DNA of 64,000 nt from Galaxea fascicularis (lineage: Eukaryota; Cnidaria; Anthozoa; Scleractinia; Euphylliidae), in contig OX419342.1 of NCBI GenBank assembly GCA_948470475.1, positions 21,507,844 through 21,571,843 on the forward strand, read 5' to 3'. The notes beneath the pieces were generated by a model. That model made no database searches and had not been told where the DNA came from. It worked only from the letters and a program-made list of their open reading frames with translations. The stretch's first letter is position 1; every line of letters begins with the position of its first letter. A program made the position numbers and the translations under genes. Positions 26,631 through 35,840 of the stretch are shown here, piece by piece.

Positions 26631-29108
26631 GGATAGATAGATAGATGGATGTATATGACATAAAGAAAACACCTGAAATCACTACAGAATAACTAAGAGC
26701 TAACATTAAATGGATCTTGAAGTAATAAGTTACTAAGAAAGCATAATTCTTAAAAGAGAGAGGAACTTTACGTCAAAGCCTTGAGTGTATTAAAAACAAA
26801 ACTATTTAGAAATCTGTCTGTTTTCTCGATTTTCCTTGTTTAAGCAGCCTCAAATTTCCTTTGACTTTACGTTAACTATCAAATGAAACTATTCCGAGTT
26901 TTATTTTCGAAGAAAAGAGAAGTAAAATCTCGGTAATGTCATAAAATATCCGTTCTATCACGAAAATGCATTGTATTACTTTCCTCCCGGTAACCGGGCT
27001 GAAGTGTTCATATGGCAAAAATGTTCGGCCCGGTTCCCGAGATCTCGGCAATTGAGCCAGCCCGCCCTCTCGTATTAACACATCGAAATTTTTACAAACG
27101 ATTTAGCGGTGTGGCGAGATCTCGGAAACCGGGTCAGCCCGGTCAACCGGGCTCATATGAAGAGGCCCTAAGATTTTCTTGAACAGTTTGTCCGTTAGGG
27201 CTTGCCATCGGTCTGACAGAGTGACAAGCGCTTCATCATACAGAAAACATGGGAAAATGATACGCATTGCCCTCTCAGTTTTGCACTGCCTCTAGCTCGC
27301 GAGAAAGATACACAGGTAGACTGTCATGAAAAGCTGGGCGTGCATATTCCGTGATTATGCGGATGCACGTCCGATAGAATTGTACTACTGAATTCATTAG
27401 GGCCTAGACCTGCGCGCTTTAATTGAGAAAGACAAAACAGGCGTTTCCTAGCTTTCTTAACAACTTCCGCAATATGATGGTTCCATTTTAGGTCACTCGA
27501 AATATTTACACCCAGAATTAATAGGGTTGAGATCGGGAGTCCTGTTTGTACTAAAACAAATCCTCATGACCTTGAAAGTATATTTCTGGGCAGCTGCTTT
27601 TGAGCTTACTCTTTGCCAGTAAACATCTTCTTCTGGCAAATGTCATCATGTAAACCTATGGGAAAAGGTTCAGCACATAAAACATGCTTGTGTGTCTTTT
27701 TTGTAAAAGACATTCAGTTAACAATGTACGGTTTGATCAGTTTTCCTTCAGATGTGAACGAGCTATTTTCCTGGCCAGCAGAAGTTTTACCTTGTGGTGG
27801 AACAACATTTTACTCAGGAAAGGTAAACTTAATTCATTCAACATAACTAGATTTCTTGCTGCGATTTTGTAAATTGGTTGATTGTGAATTGATTTTGTAA
27901 ATATCGTGTGTGGCTTACACTTAGGGTGGTAAAGTCATTCAGTCACAGTTCAGTGTTCTGCGTCTGCATGGCATGATGTGTGTATTGGAAAACTTAATTC
28001 AGTTACAGCATACGTGACATGTCACCATTTTATGGCAACTAATGCAACTGATTACAACTATTTTGACCAGAATTAATGTTTCGTTTTTTTCGATAAATTG
28101 ACTAATTTGTAGTCTGTATACCTTCTTAGTGTTCCAATAATTATCGATTGCAATAAATTGAGAGCAGGCACTCTTAACCACACAATAGGTATCAGTTTGG
28201 TTGTCTGCTTAACATACAAGCATGCATCTTTTGCAAAGAAAAGACTAGGTGATGATGTAAAGCTTCTCAGTTTGTTCATCGTGGTAAAGATTAATTTAAG
28301 GACATTTGGCTCTCACGGCGAGAATAAACGAGAGGAGAGACCTCTGCCGGTTCCCCAGGAGTCCCCTGTCGCGTAGGCGCCAGCGTTCCCTTGACAACGA
28401 ATGACGTTTTGGTCACGTGGGATCCGACTCGGTAAAACCGGTTACTCGACAGTTGACTACATGAAAAAGCTCTAAACGCTCCAGTCGCGAAATGCGATTT
28501 CTATGCCTTCAGGGGAAGATAAATCGGCTTCGATTTTGATAGCTTTAATTTTCAGTCTTTCACACGGTAATACCTGGATTCAAAAGAGAGTAAAAGTGGA
28601 AACTCGGCGGCTACGCGGACGGCCAGTTGGAAATTCAGGGGGCACACAAATGTATCGCGTTTTTCTTCTGTATTGGTGTTATTTCTTTGATGTTGCGATT
28701 TTAATTATCGCGTGATTGAAATTTTGTTTTGCCTCCGTCAGTGACACAGTGAGCTCAGACGTTTTCAGTAGGGAATACAAATAGAACGTGCGCAATCTTG
28801 TGTAACGGAAACCGGTTTTCAAAAACCGGTTGGTTTCGTCCAGAAATGTGGTCGGCGGTTAGATAAAAGGAACTCATCGGGGACCGACAGAGGTCTCTCT
28901 CCTCTCGTTTATTTCTCGCCGTGAGAGACTCTCAAACCAGCTTGGACGTGTGATTTACTAAGAGTATTTATTTTCCTTTTAGGTTGGTGTGAGGTTCTCG
29001 CAAACGTTTCAGCAAAACACAGACGTTAGTAGCAGATCATTCCCTGTAGAGTTTGAAGTCAAAGACGATCAACCAAAAGAAATAAGAGGGAAAGAATACA
29101 ACATCAAG
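8638..29108 (+). CDS. DEX1-like FG-GAP repeat protein, twelve exons, C-terminus not found
   Basis: Exons are 8638-8967, 10008-10073, 11423-11572, 12676-12896, 21009-21135, 21629-21784, 22373-22495, 24565-24665, 25336-25465, 26127-26329, 27741-27822 and 28983-29108. All junctions are GT-AG with consistent phase (605 codons). A hydrophobic signal sequence ([13 protein letters not shown], Met at 8704) suggests secretory entry, so 8704 may be the true start. FG-GAP/VCBS-type loops with Ca-binding DxDxDG or related patterns appear as [40 protein letters not shown] and [10 protein letters not shown], as expected for a beta-propeller. Order and blocks such as [33 protein letters not shown] and [10 protein letters not shown]...VADVDGDG recall plant DEFECTIVE IN EXINE FORMATION 1. 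DEX1 ends in a membrane anchor after the region matched by exon 12; no such exon was found before 41.6 kb. Function in animals is unknown to me. Confidence 0.82.
9343..9602 (+). mobile_element. tRNA-derived SINE, plus orientation
   Basis: It has an A-box-like GGCACAGTGGTGAGAG and a B-box-like GGGTTCAGTTCCC, then a body containing GTTGAGTTTGTTGGTTCTCT and CTCCAAGAGGTTTTTCTTCC. It ends with a short TTATTG tail. The same body appears reversed at 49435-49530, showing a dispersed family. Confidence 0.7.
12236..12615 (-). mobile_element. tRNA-derived SINE, minus orientation
   Basis: Read on the minus strand, the head contains GGTTGAGCATCGGACTACC and the B-box-like GGGTTCAATCCCC. The body carries GATAAACCGGAGGTCCCGTC. 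Pieces of the same body occur at 25636-25700, 40008-40115 and 43018-43060. It sits just upstream of exon 4 of the DEX1-like gene. Confidence 0.65.
13640..14565. repeat. 27-bp minisatellite array (intron 4 of the DEX1-like gene)
   Basis: More than thirty head-to-tail copies of a 27-base unit are present, consensus near GTTGTAATGAGGTCYGTTGT plus AACCCRG. Variants replace AACCCRG by AATGCTG, forming a higher-order pattern. Because 27 is a multiple of three and the unit lacks stops in several frames, frames of 140-190 codons stay open on both strands (VVMRSVVTQ on one, YNGPHYNPG on the other). These are artefacts of periodicity, not genes. Confidence 0.9.
14829..14838. promoter_or_regulatory. TCTCGCGAGA motif in left foldback arm
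   Basis: This is an exact copy of the palindromic TCTCGCGAGA core-promoter motif known from many vertebrate housekeeping promoters. Two more exact copies occur in the right arm at 18911-18920 and 18953-18962. Their role in this organism is unknown. Confidence 0.4.
18032..18334. mobile_element. MITE, 303 bp
   Basis: Terminal inverted repeats of about 30 bases begin GGGTGCTTACCATTTAGCC and end GGCTTAATGGTAAGCACCC. Three-base AGA repeats flank it (18029-18031 and 18335-18337), possibly a target duplication. It has no coding capacity and lies inside the larger foldback element. Confidence 0.6.
19044..19490 (-). pseudogene. Retroelement reverse-transcriptase fragment (degraded)
   Basis: A 148-codon minus-strand frame contains the block [21 protein letters not shown] know this block from cnidarian and other animal retroelement polyproteins, downstream of the reverse transcriptase domain. 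The preceding [11 protein letters not shown] also fits. The usual continuation after the block is lost and the rest is unrelated or shifted, so the piece is dead. It interrupts the right arm of the large foldback element. Assignment to Penelope-like or another non-LTR clade is uncertain. Confidence 0.45.
20042..20620. repeat. Degenerate minisatellite related to the 27-bp array
   Basis: About twenty irregular copies of a 27-30-base unit like CTGGTTTGTAATGTCAGGTA plus CTTTGTAACC. They are in the same orientation as the array at 13640-14565, so they are direct flanks, not part of the inverted arms. The copies are much more diverged than in the other two arrays. Confidence 0.75.
20647..20830. mobile_element. 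MITE, 184 bp, hAT-like ends
   Basis: Ends CAGGGGTTTCA and TGAAACCCCTG are inverted copies, and CAGGG ends are common in hAT elements. Direct repeats AATTAC (20641-20646 and 20831-20836) flank it, shorter than the 8 bases expected for hAT, so the family is tentative. It lies just upstream of exon 5 of the DEX1-like gene. Confidence 0.5.
22904..23883. mobile_element. Inverted-repeat element inserted in a dispersed repeat
   Basis: The ends carry GGGGACATGGGG (22906-22917) and CCCCATGTCCCC, with a run of about sixteen C at 23868-23883. A TTGAG repeat (22899-22903 and 23884-23888) flanks it. The uninterrupted host repeat (ACACTACTTGAGCAGCAGTG) is present at about 22646-22665 and shows the empty-site structure. 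A 37-base direct duplication (AGCCACACTTACTTAAATTT) lies at about 23011-23085. Peptides from this stretch are not gene-like. Confidence 0.55.
24996..25035. repeat. (ATT)n microsatellite
   Basis: About thirteen uninterrupted ATT triplets lie in an intron of the DEX1-like gene. The poly-Ile and poly-Asn reading frames here are artefacts. Confidence 0.95.
26437..26652. repeat. (CTAG)n/(GATA)n compound microsatellite
   Basis: Six CTAG units change into about fifty GATA-type units with regular GGATA interruptions (GATGGATAGATA higher-order pattern). It lies in intron 10 of the DEX1-like gene. The reverse frame reads as a Ser-Ile-Tyr-Leu repeat and is an artefact. Confidence 0.95.
28310..28927. 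mobile_element. Non-autonomous element with ~46-bp inverted ends
   Basis: The left end CTCTCACGGCGAGAATAAAC is matched in inverse by the right end GTTTATTTCTCGCCGTGAGAG. Pairing continues through GAGAGGAGAGACCTCTGCCG for about 46 bases with few mismatches. The 618-base element lies in intron 11 of the DEX1-like gene, ending 56 bases before exon 12. No transposase frame is present and no clear target duplication was found. Confidence 0.65.
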
Positions 29109-29189
29109 GTTGGTTTCATAGAATCAGCTATACTTTTAGTGACCTCTTACAGTGTACGATTATGGGAACGTCGTAACAAGTTAAAAAGG

Positions 29190-30140
29190 GGGAAAGCGGG
29201 TTCCAGGATAAGGTTAGGGATGGGATGAGAATGGGAATGATCATAAGGATTGGGATGAAGATCTGGAGGGAGGAAGAGTGATGATGAGTATGAGGGTGAT
29301 AATAGAGGTGAGGATGGAGGTGGGTATACGGTTGAGGACGGGATGATGAGGAGGGTGGGAATGAGGAAGAAGAGGGTGATAAAGATAGCTATGGTGGCGA
29401 AGATGAGAGTGTGGAGAACGACTAGGATGCGGAAGGAAATGGGGATCAGGATGAGGATATTTAAAGTGACACGAGAAGAGGGATTCGGATGGTGATGGAG
29501 AGGATACTGAAGAGAAGTGTGAAGGTGAGTACGAGTATGAGAATGGGAATCAGGATGAGGATGTTGATGGATGATGCGGAAAAAGGATGAGGTTGAGGGT
29601 GGGGAGAGGGAAGAAAAACGTGATGACGAGGAAGGATGGGGAGGGGATTAGGATGAGGAAGGGATCTGAAGAAGAGTGATGGTGAGGAAAAGGGAGGTTG
29701 AAGAATGACGATGATAATGAGATGAGGATGATGAGGAGCATGAGATTGAGGACTAGGACTGAGGATGATGAGGATGACGAGCAGGAGGAGGAAAAGGAGG
29801 TTGACGACGACGACGAGGTGAACGAGGATGATAACGATGGTGATGATGATGAGGTGGAAGGAGAGGAGAAGGAGGATGAGGACGAGGGTGAGGACGATGA
29901 TGATGAGGAGGAGGGGAAGGATGTTGATGATGAGGACGACAATGATGATTGTGAGGATGAGGAGGGGGAAGAGGATGAGAAGGAGGATGAAAACGGAGAT
30001 GATGACGATGATAATGATAAGAAGGAGGGGGAGGACGAGGTTGATGATAATGATAAGGAGGAAGAGGATGAGGTTGGGATCGTGATGATGATGAGGAGGA
30101 TGAAGATGAGGACGAAGATGTGATGATGATGACGATGAAT
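29190..30140. repeat. Purine-rich (GAT/GAG/GAA) tract, ~950 bp
   Basis: The plus strand is almost entirely G, A and T with hardly any C, in degenerate GATGAG, GAGGAT and GACGAT units. It begins about 80 bases after the last recognised DEX1-like exon. It reads as Asp/Glu-rich peptides on one strand and Ser/Pro/His-rich on the other, so the 130-150-codon frames here are low-complexity artefacts. Such asymmetry can favour triplex or R-loop structures (general knowledge). Confidence 0.85.
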
Positions 30141-30600
30141 ATGAGAATGGCGATGACGATTATGATTTTGTACAAAACCGTCGTTTCCATATCGTGGGAG
30201 ATAATAGTCAATGTACTTGAAGATTGTGATAGCAGTAATATATCTCCTGTGTTGCTATTTTGGATAGATTTCTTTGGTTAATTGCCTGTTGATTGATGGA
30301 TTGACTGATTATGTTGACAACCAGGTTGCGTGACAGCCTAACCCATGCTTAATTCGGTGTGATTCATAGATTACCATTGGCCAACAACTTGTGGCTTTCA
30401 AGAAAAGCTACAGGTTTCCTGGGATATATACTGAACAAGTACAAACCCCGTCACAACCTTGCAGAGCATTGGTGACAATTCAACTCACCACTCAACACGG
30501 ACAGTGCTTTCAAAGCTCTCTTCATGTTAGGTGAGAAATGACCCCACTATCTCCACAAACTGCTCCCCTGATATTGCACTGAACGTGTAGAGTGCCTTAA

Positions 30601-31019
30601 AGGGAACCTCCACTCTGACAAAAAGTTCACTTAAAATCACACGAAATAATTTTTAGAATCAAATTTGCTTGAAGTTTTAACTAACAAAGCCCGTTTACCT
30701 TAAATACATGAATTATAGAATCGTTTATTTTTGTTTTGAAAGTTCCCGGGCGCCGCCATCTTGAATAATTGTGACGTAAAATGGTTGCCCTTTTGTTATT
30801 AGACAAAAGCTCTTTGTGTCAGAACAATAGAGCAACCGAAACACGTCACAATTATTCAAGATGGCGGCACCCAGGAAATTTGAAAACAAAAATACGCGAT
30901 TCTGAAAGTCGTTTTTCTCCACCATAGATACTCTTCTGGAAAAAAAAGAAAACTAACGGTGTTGCAAATACTATATCCTGCGGTTTAAAGTGATTCTTTG
31001 GTAAAAGTGGAGGTTCCCC
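30601..31019. mobile_element. piggyBac-type MITE with TTAA target and TISU/YY1 motifs
   Basis: Inverted ends AGGGAACCTCCAC and GTGGAGGTTCCCC are flanked by TTAA (30597-30600 and 31020-31023), the piggyBac target (known biology). Inside, an inverted pair reads GCCGCCATCTTG (30752-30763) and CAAGATGGCGGC (30857-30868). Each has a CRE half-site on its inner side (TGACGT 30772-30777 and ACGTCA 30843-30848). Both 12-mers fit the TISU consensus SAASATGGCGGC exactly. The plus-strand ATG opens only a 14-codon frame. No transposase is encoded. Confidence 0.75.
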
Positions 31020-31283
31020 TTAAAGTTGTGAAAGCGCTAGTTTGGAAAACGTCATAAGTTTGCCAAGATGAGTGTTACAACTTAATTTTCATATAGCGAC
31101 ATGAAGCCCCATTAAAAAAAACCCTCTTAGTGATAATGTGGCGCCAGTTCAAAGAACGGTAAGATTCAGCGCATTAATGTGTATTCCTTGCAGTACGTGA
31201 GTTACCTATACGCTGCATAAAGTTCCCGACGCTTTGATGTAACTGGGCCAGATTTTTATTTTTATATTTAGTTTCGCCTGATA

Positions 31284-32066
31284 TACAGCTGTTTCGGGAA
31301 AGGTTGTCCTTAAAAAAGCAAAAAACGTGTAGGCGACAATCCCAAAGGGTAGTTTGGGACTATGAATATTGATAAACGTCTAGAACCTACGATGCCGCGA
31401 CCATACAGCCGTGAAGACTTGCGATGGTGGGCAAACGGAATGAAAGAGTTTTGAGGATACAGTGTAGATGAAGTGGCGGCTACTGGGCAACAAATGTCGC
31501 CAAAAACTATCCAACGCCATATCTTTAAATGCCTTATTTAATAGTGGGGAAATAAAGAAAGAAAATTTCGGACGAACAAAAACTGGTTTTATTGTGCATT
31601 CGCACATGGAATTCGTAATATACCATTTTGCCAATGATCAGTTCCAAGTGAATTGTGGGTAGATCCAGTCCTTTGTGGGGGCAAACGGTCAAAATTAGAG
31701 TTTCAAATTACGTCTTTAAGTGACCGTTTGCCGCCACAAAGGACTGGATCTACCCACAATTCACTCGAAACTGATCATTTAGCAAAATGGTGTATAAGCC
31801 AGTTCGGAGTTTCAAAAAACACTTGCGCGCGTCGGGATAAAATCAAGCATATCTTAAAAATACAAAAGTTTTTTAATGCAAATTCGTGCAAGTATTTTGC
31901 ATGACAAAAGAAGAAAATTATATGCTTCCTTTTATCCCGACGCGCGCACGTGTTTTTTGAAACACCGAACTGGTTTATTATGGAGGCAGTTCTACCCAGC
32001 ATGCTCTTAGAGATTGTCGCGTACGCCTTTCTCTTCTTTGGGACAACCTTTTCCGAAACAGCTGTA
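31284..32066. mobile_element. Foldback MITE with two internal hairpins, TA target
   Basis: Inverted ends TACAGCTGTTTCGG and CCGAAACAGCTGTA continue imperfectly for about 60 bases and are flanked by TA (31282-31283 and 32067-32068), as in Tc1/mariner relatives. Two long hairpins lie inside. One joins about 31621-31694 to 31720-31790 around TGAATTGTGGGTAGATCCAG. The other joins about 31799-31853 to 31915-31972 around CGCGCGTCGGGATAAAA. Frames across it are mirror artefacts. Confidence 0.7.
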
Positions 32067-32099
32067 TACAATGAATGTAGCAAGGAATAAGTAAACAGG

Positions 32100-34500
32100 C
32101 TAGGGAGCCACTAAAACGGAGCCAATAATAGTGGTCCCCTTAATTACATGAATGGACAGTGGCCACGTCGCCTTGAAAACACACCCTTCTCGAAAGATGC
32201 CAACAAAATATCCGTCAGTATGACCTACATTAGTCAGTCTTTTCTAAGCGGTCAACCATTTTCCACACCTTTTATTCTTCCTCAGTTTCAACCTCCATTT
32301 CAAAGATGACATTGCCTGGCTGTTGCTAGTGCCCTTTCTAACTACTGGATGTCTGTTGCTGGCTCTCCATGGCTGGACACAGCTTAGCCCAGATCTGCTA
32401 CCGACAACGATATCTAAGAGAAAGAAGTAGCCATGGATACAAAATGAGGAGGGATCGACAACATGCAGACAATCGGCAAAGATCCGTGGGTTGGCGGAGG
32501 AGGGGCCACTGGAACGTTGGAGACTGGGCCTGTGCAATCGTCTTGGTTGAGAAGAAGTGATTAAGGCGGTCGTATGACTGGCTGACAACTGATTGGTTAA
32601 TCAAACCCGTGATGACAGAGTGAACCTTGAATCCAAGTCACAACTAACTAGCTGATTGACTGGTTGGTGGTCTGAGCCGTCGTCCCGACAGATCTCCTTT
32701 CTCTCAGAAGCATTAGTTGAGGAGGGTGCGATGCTTTCTGCGGTGGCTGATCGAGCCTATACGTGAGCGGCAATGACGTTGGCAGTCTGGGCAGACATAG
32801 TCAGTGTTTGGCACTGGTTGGTTTGGTGCAGCATATCGGGCTATGCGGGTTAGTGGACTGTTGAATGACTAAAAGCTGACAAACCTTTCAGTCACACTGA
32901 TTAATAGAGGATTGTTATGTGGTCAGACGGACTGACTGCCTGTCTGTCTGATTCATAAGCTAAACAGCAAAAGACTAGCTGGCTGGCACGATGAATGAGT
33001 TACGAATGGAAAACTAAGCATTGAGTATTTGAGTTCGCTCTCGCCGGCTTCCGCTCGCTCGGAAGATCGACGATCGAAAGACTGCTCGCAGTCTACGTAC
33101 GCACTGTATGTGAAAACGTTTCGCAAACAAATTTTGTTTTACTTGAATTTTAATGCCACATTTTCATTCTTCTTAAGGGCTGTTTAAAGCTGTACAATTT
33201 TCCTGCCAAAAAACTTGAAAAAATACGGGCACTCAAAATACGCATGCGCTGTTTTTTCTTCCATTTTTTTCAGTCATTTATCTTGAATAAAAGCCGTGTA
33301 TCTTACACCTAGTCTACTTGATTGTTAAGGTATTGTGTATATCCCTTTGAACTCAATAACTGAAGCAGATCATAGATTTTGTAACTTGTGTTATCTTTAT
33401 ATTTGTGCAATAAAATTGTATATTTACTTTATCACTTACAATTTGTTCTGTTAACTTTACATGGCTAATTGTGCTAATTGAGCCCCAAATCAAGTCTTTT
33501 TTTTTTTGCGGGAAAATTTGATCAGATTTGCACAGCGTTTCCCTGGCAACAATTTCAACCAAAAAATTAACAGGGGTACCCCTAAACTGAGAACTTTTTT
33601 CTACATAAACAACATCAGCGATACCCAAACAAAAATCCACCAAAAGACCTATCTCCTCGTAAATGTTTGGCCATGTCCTATAATTTTTTTCAGTAAAATT
33701 TATCGCGAAGTTAGTCCAAATTGTCTTTCAGTTGTGTACGAGGTGATAACATTTAACATTTTCTATAGGCAATGTGACCAGTTTGAACTCCAAATACAAG
33801 TTGCAGCTTTGGTGCATCACAAATCAATGTAAAACCGTCTTAAGAATTTCTCAGCAAAGCGAGTTCAACACGACACATCGTCTTATTATTAAATTGCTAA
33901 CATGATGCAAAATAGAGGAAGCGAAACATTGTTTTACCAATTTTAAGTTTATCCCCAACTTTTGTGCTTTCAATTGTTCTTGTTATATAATTATAATAAT
34001 TATATAATATAATTAATGTTATTCAATTATAATAATTATAATACGGACGCGTTTCTTTTGCAAAATTTAATTTCCATGTATTTGCAAAAAAAACCATGTG
34101 AAATGGTTATTTTGTGTTTTTGAAAGCCATTTTGCTCATTTCTTTTGCATCGTGTAGCACTTGATGTTTAATTACGTGGTACAGTTATCAAAATACAAGG
34201 TCTGGTTTATATCACGTTGGTCTAGTTGTAAATATTGGGCACGAAATAGAAATCAGGACCAGCACAAACTATGAAGCAATATCCTTATACAACAAACCTG
34301 CCGTTCTAAATTCGCAAGACTTCAAAGACCCCTTTGGATAATTGAAAGAAAATACTGATCATGAACGACTAGTAGAATTCCCATACCAGTTATAAACTTC
34401 GATAGCCTATGGAGAAACGAACAGAAAAGGGCAAAACTTCACGTGGCCAGAAATTCCGGACATTTGAGCCCACGCAGTGGCACGCGGTTTGTAATGATGT
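32100..34500. other. Non-coding stretch without recognised gene
   Basis: No exon with convincing coding character was found on either strand. The frames at 33353-33643 (-) and 33506-33832 (+) overlap each other and match nothing I recognise. The composition is AT-rich, with an (ATAATT)-like palindromic run near 33985-34040. The missing C-terminal exon of the DEX1-like gene could lie here or up to 41.6 kb, but I could not identify it. Confidence 0.35.
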
Positions 34501-34515
34501 CGATCCGTTGTAACC

Positions 34516-34750
34516 AGGGCCCGGTTGTTCGAAAGCACCTAATTCAGGATTAAGGTAAACTTTGGTTGCAGTTTTTAACTTTTGGATGAAAGTCGTTTCC
34601 ACTGCCTTTTGTTTTTCAGCATTGGCTTCCCCTAATCTAAACTTTTGCAGAATATCAGCATTGAACAACGTTTGGGGATAGAGAAATAACCTCCTTGATT
34701 AACTTTAAATCTTGGATTAGCGTTAATCGCCTTTCGAACAACCGAGCCCC
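34516..34750. mobile_element. MITE inserted in the 27-bp minisatellite
   Basis: Inverted ends GGGCCCGGTTGTTCGAAAG and CTTTCGAACAACCGAGCCCC bound about 235 bases without coding capacity. Minisatellite sequence lies on both sides (GTTTGTAATGATGTCGATCC to the left, GGGTTGTAAAGAGGTCC to the right), so the element entered an existing array. Confidence 0.7.
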
Positions 34751-35840
34751 GGGTTGTAAAGAGGTCCATTGTAACCCAGGTTGTAATGAGGTCCATTGTA
34801 ATGCTGGTTTGTAATGAGGTCGGTTGTAACCCGGGTTCTAATGACGTCCGTTGTAACCCGGGTTCTAATGACGACCATTCTAACCCGGGTTGTAATGAGG
34901 TACGTTGTAATGATGGTTTGTAATTATGTCCGTTGTAACCCGGGTTGTAATAAGGCCCGTTGTAACCCAGGTTGTAATGAGGTCCGTTGTAATGCTGGTT
35001 TGTAATGATGTCCGTTGTAACCCGGGTTGTAATAAGGTCCGTTGTAACCCTGGTTTGTAATTATGTCCGTTGTAACCCGGGTTGTAATAAGGCCCGTTGT
35101 AACCCAGGTTGTAATGAGGTCTGCTGTAACCCGGGTTGTAATCAGGTACGTTGTAACCCGGGTTGTAATGAGGTCCGTTGTAACCCGGGTTGTAATTATG
35201 CCCGTTGTAACCCAGGTTGTAATGAGGTACGTTACCCGGGTTGTAATTATGCCCGTTGTAACCCGGGTTGTAATGAGGTACGTTGTAACCCAGGTTGTAA
35301 TGAGGTCCGTTGTAACCCAGGTTGTAATAAGGTCCGTTGTAATGCTGGTTTGTAATGAGGTCCGTTGTAACCCAGGTTGTAATAAGATCCGTTGGAGTCC
35401 AGGTTGTAATGAGGTCCGTTGTAATGCTTGTTTTAATAAGGTCTGTTGTAACCCAGGTTGTAATGAGGTCCGTTGTAATGCTGGTTTGTAATGAGGTCTG
35501 TTGTAACCCAGGATGGAATAAGGTCCGTTGTAACCCAGGTTGTAATGAGGTCTGTTGTAACCGAGGTTGTAATGAGGCCTATTGTATTGCTGGTTTGTAA
35601 TTAGGTCTGTTGTAACCCAGGTCGTCATATGGTCCATTGTAACCCAGGTTGTAATGAGGTACGTTGTAATACTGGTTTAGAATGAGGTTCGTTGTAACCC
35701 AGGTTGTAATGATGTCCGGTTGTAACCCGGGTTTTATTTAGGTCCGTTGTAACCCAGGTTGTAATGAGGTCCGTTGTAATGCTGGTTTGTAGGTCTGTTG
35801 GAATGCCTGTTTGTAATAAGGTTTGTTGCAATGCCCGAAA
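34751..35840. repeat. 27-bp minisatellite array, second locus
   Basis: About forty copies of the same unit as at 13640-14565, in the same orientation and with the same two variants (AACCCRG or AATGCTG). It lies 20 kb away from the first array. A minus-strand frame of 237 codons (34924-35637) and several plus-strand frames stay open through it because the unit is 27 bases. None is a gene. Confidence 0.9.

Noticed and set aside
26457..26706. Ser-Ile-Tyr-Leu repeat protein
   Set aside because: It is a translation of the GATA microsatellite.
29109..29228. Read-through of DEX1-like exon 12 into AILLVTSYSV as a membrane anchor
   Set aside because: A good donor (AAG then GTTGGT) lies at 29109 and the following codons soon enter the purine tract. 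The hydrophobic stretch is short and unlike the family's anchor.
29550..30211. Asp/Glu-rich and Ser/Pro/His-rich frames of 130-150 codons
   Set aside because: They are low-complexity translations of the purine-rich tract, present in several frames at once and without splice context.
34082..34160. HVKWLFCVF peptide as the missing DEX1-like C-terminus
   Set aside because: It only faintly resembles the expected LKWLL segment, has no acceptor with the right phase and lies in AT-rich noise.
34814..35831. Frames of up to 237 codons in the second minisatellite
   Set aside because: Same periodicity artefact as at the first array.
13640..35840. CRISPR array
   Set aside because: Units are contiguous tandem copies without unique spacers, and the genome is eukaryotic.
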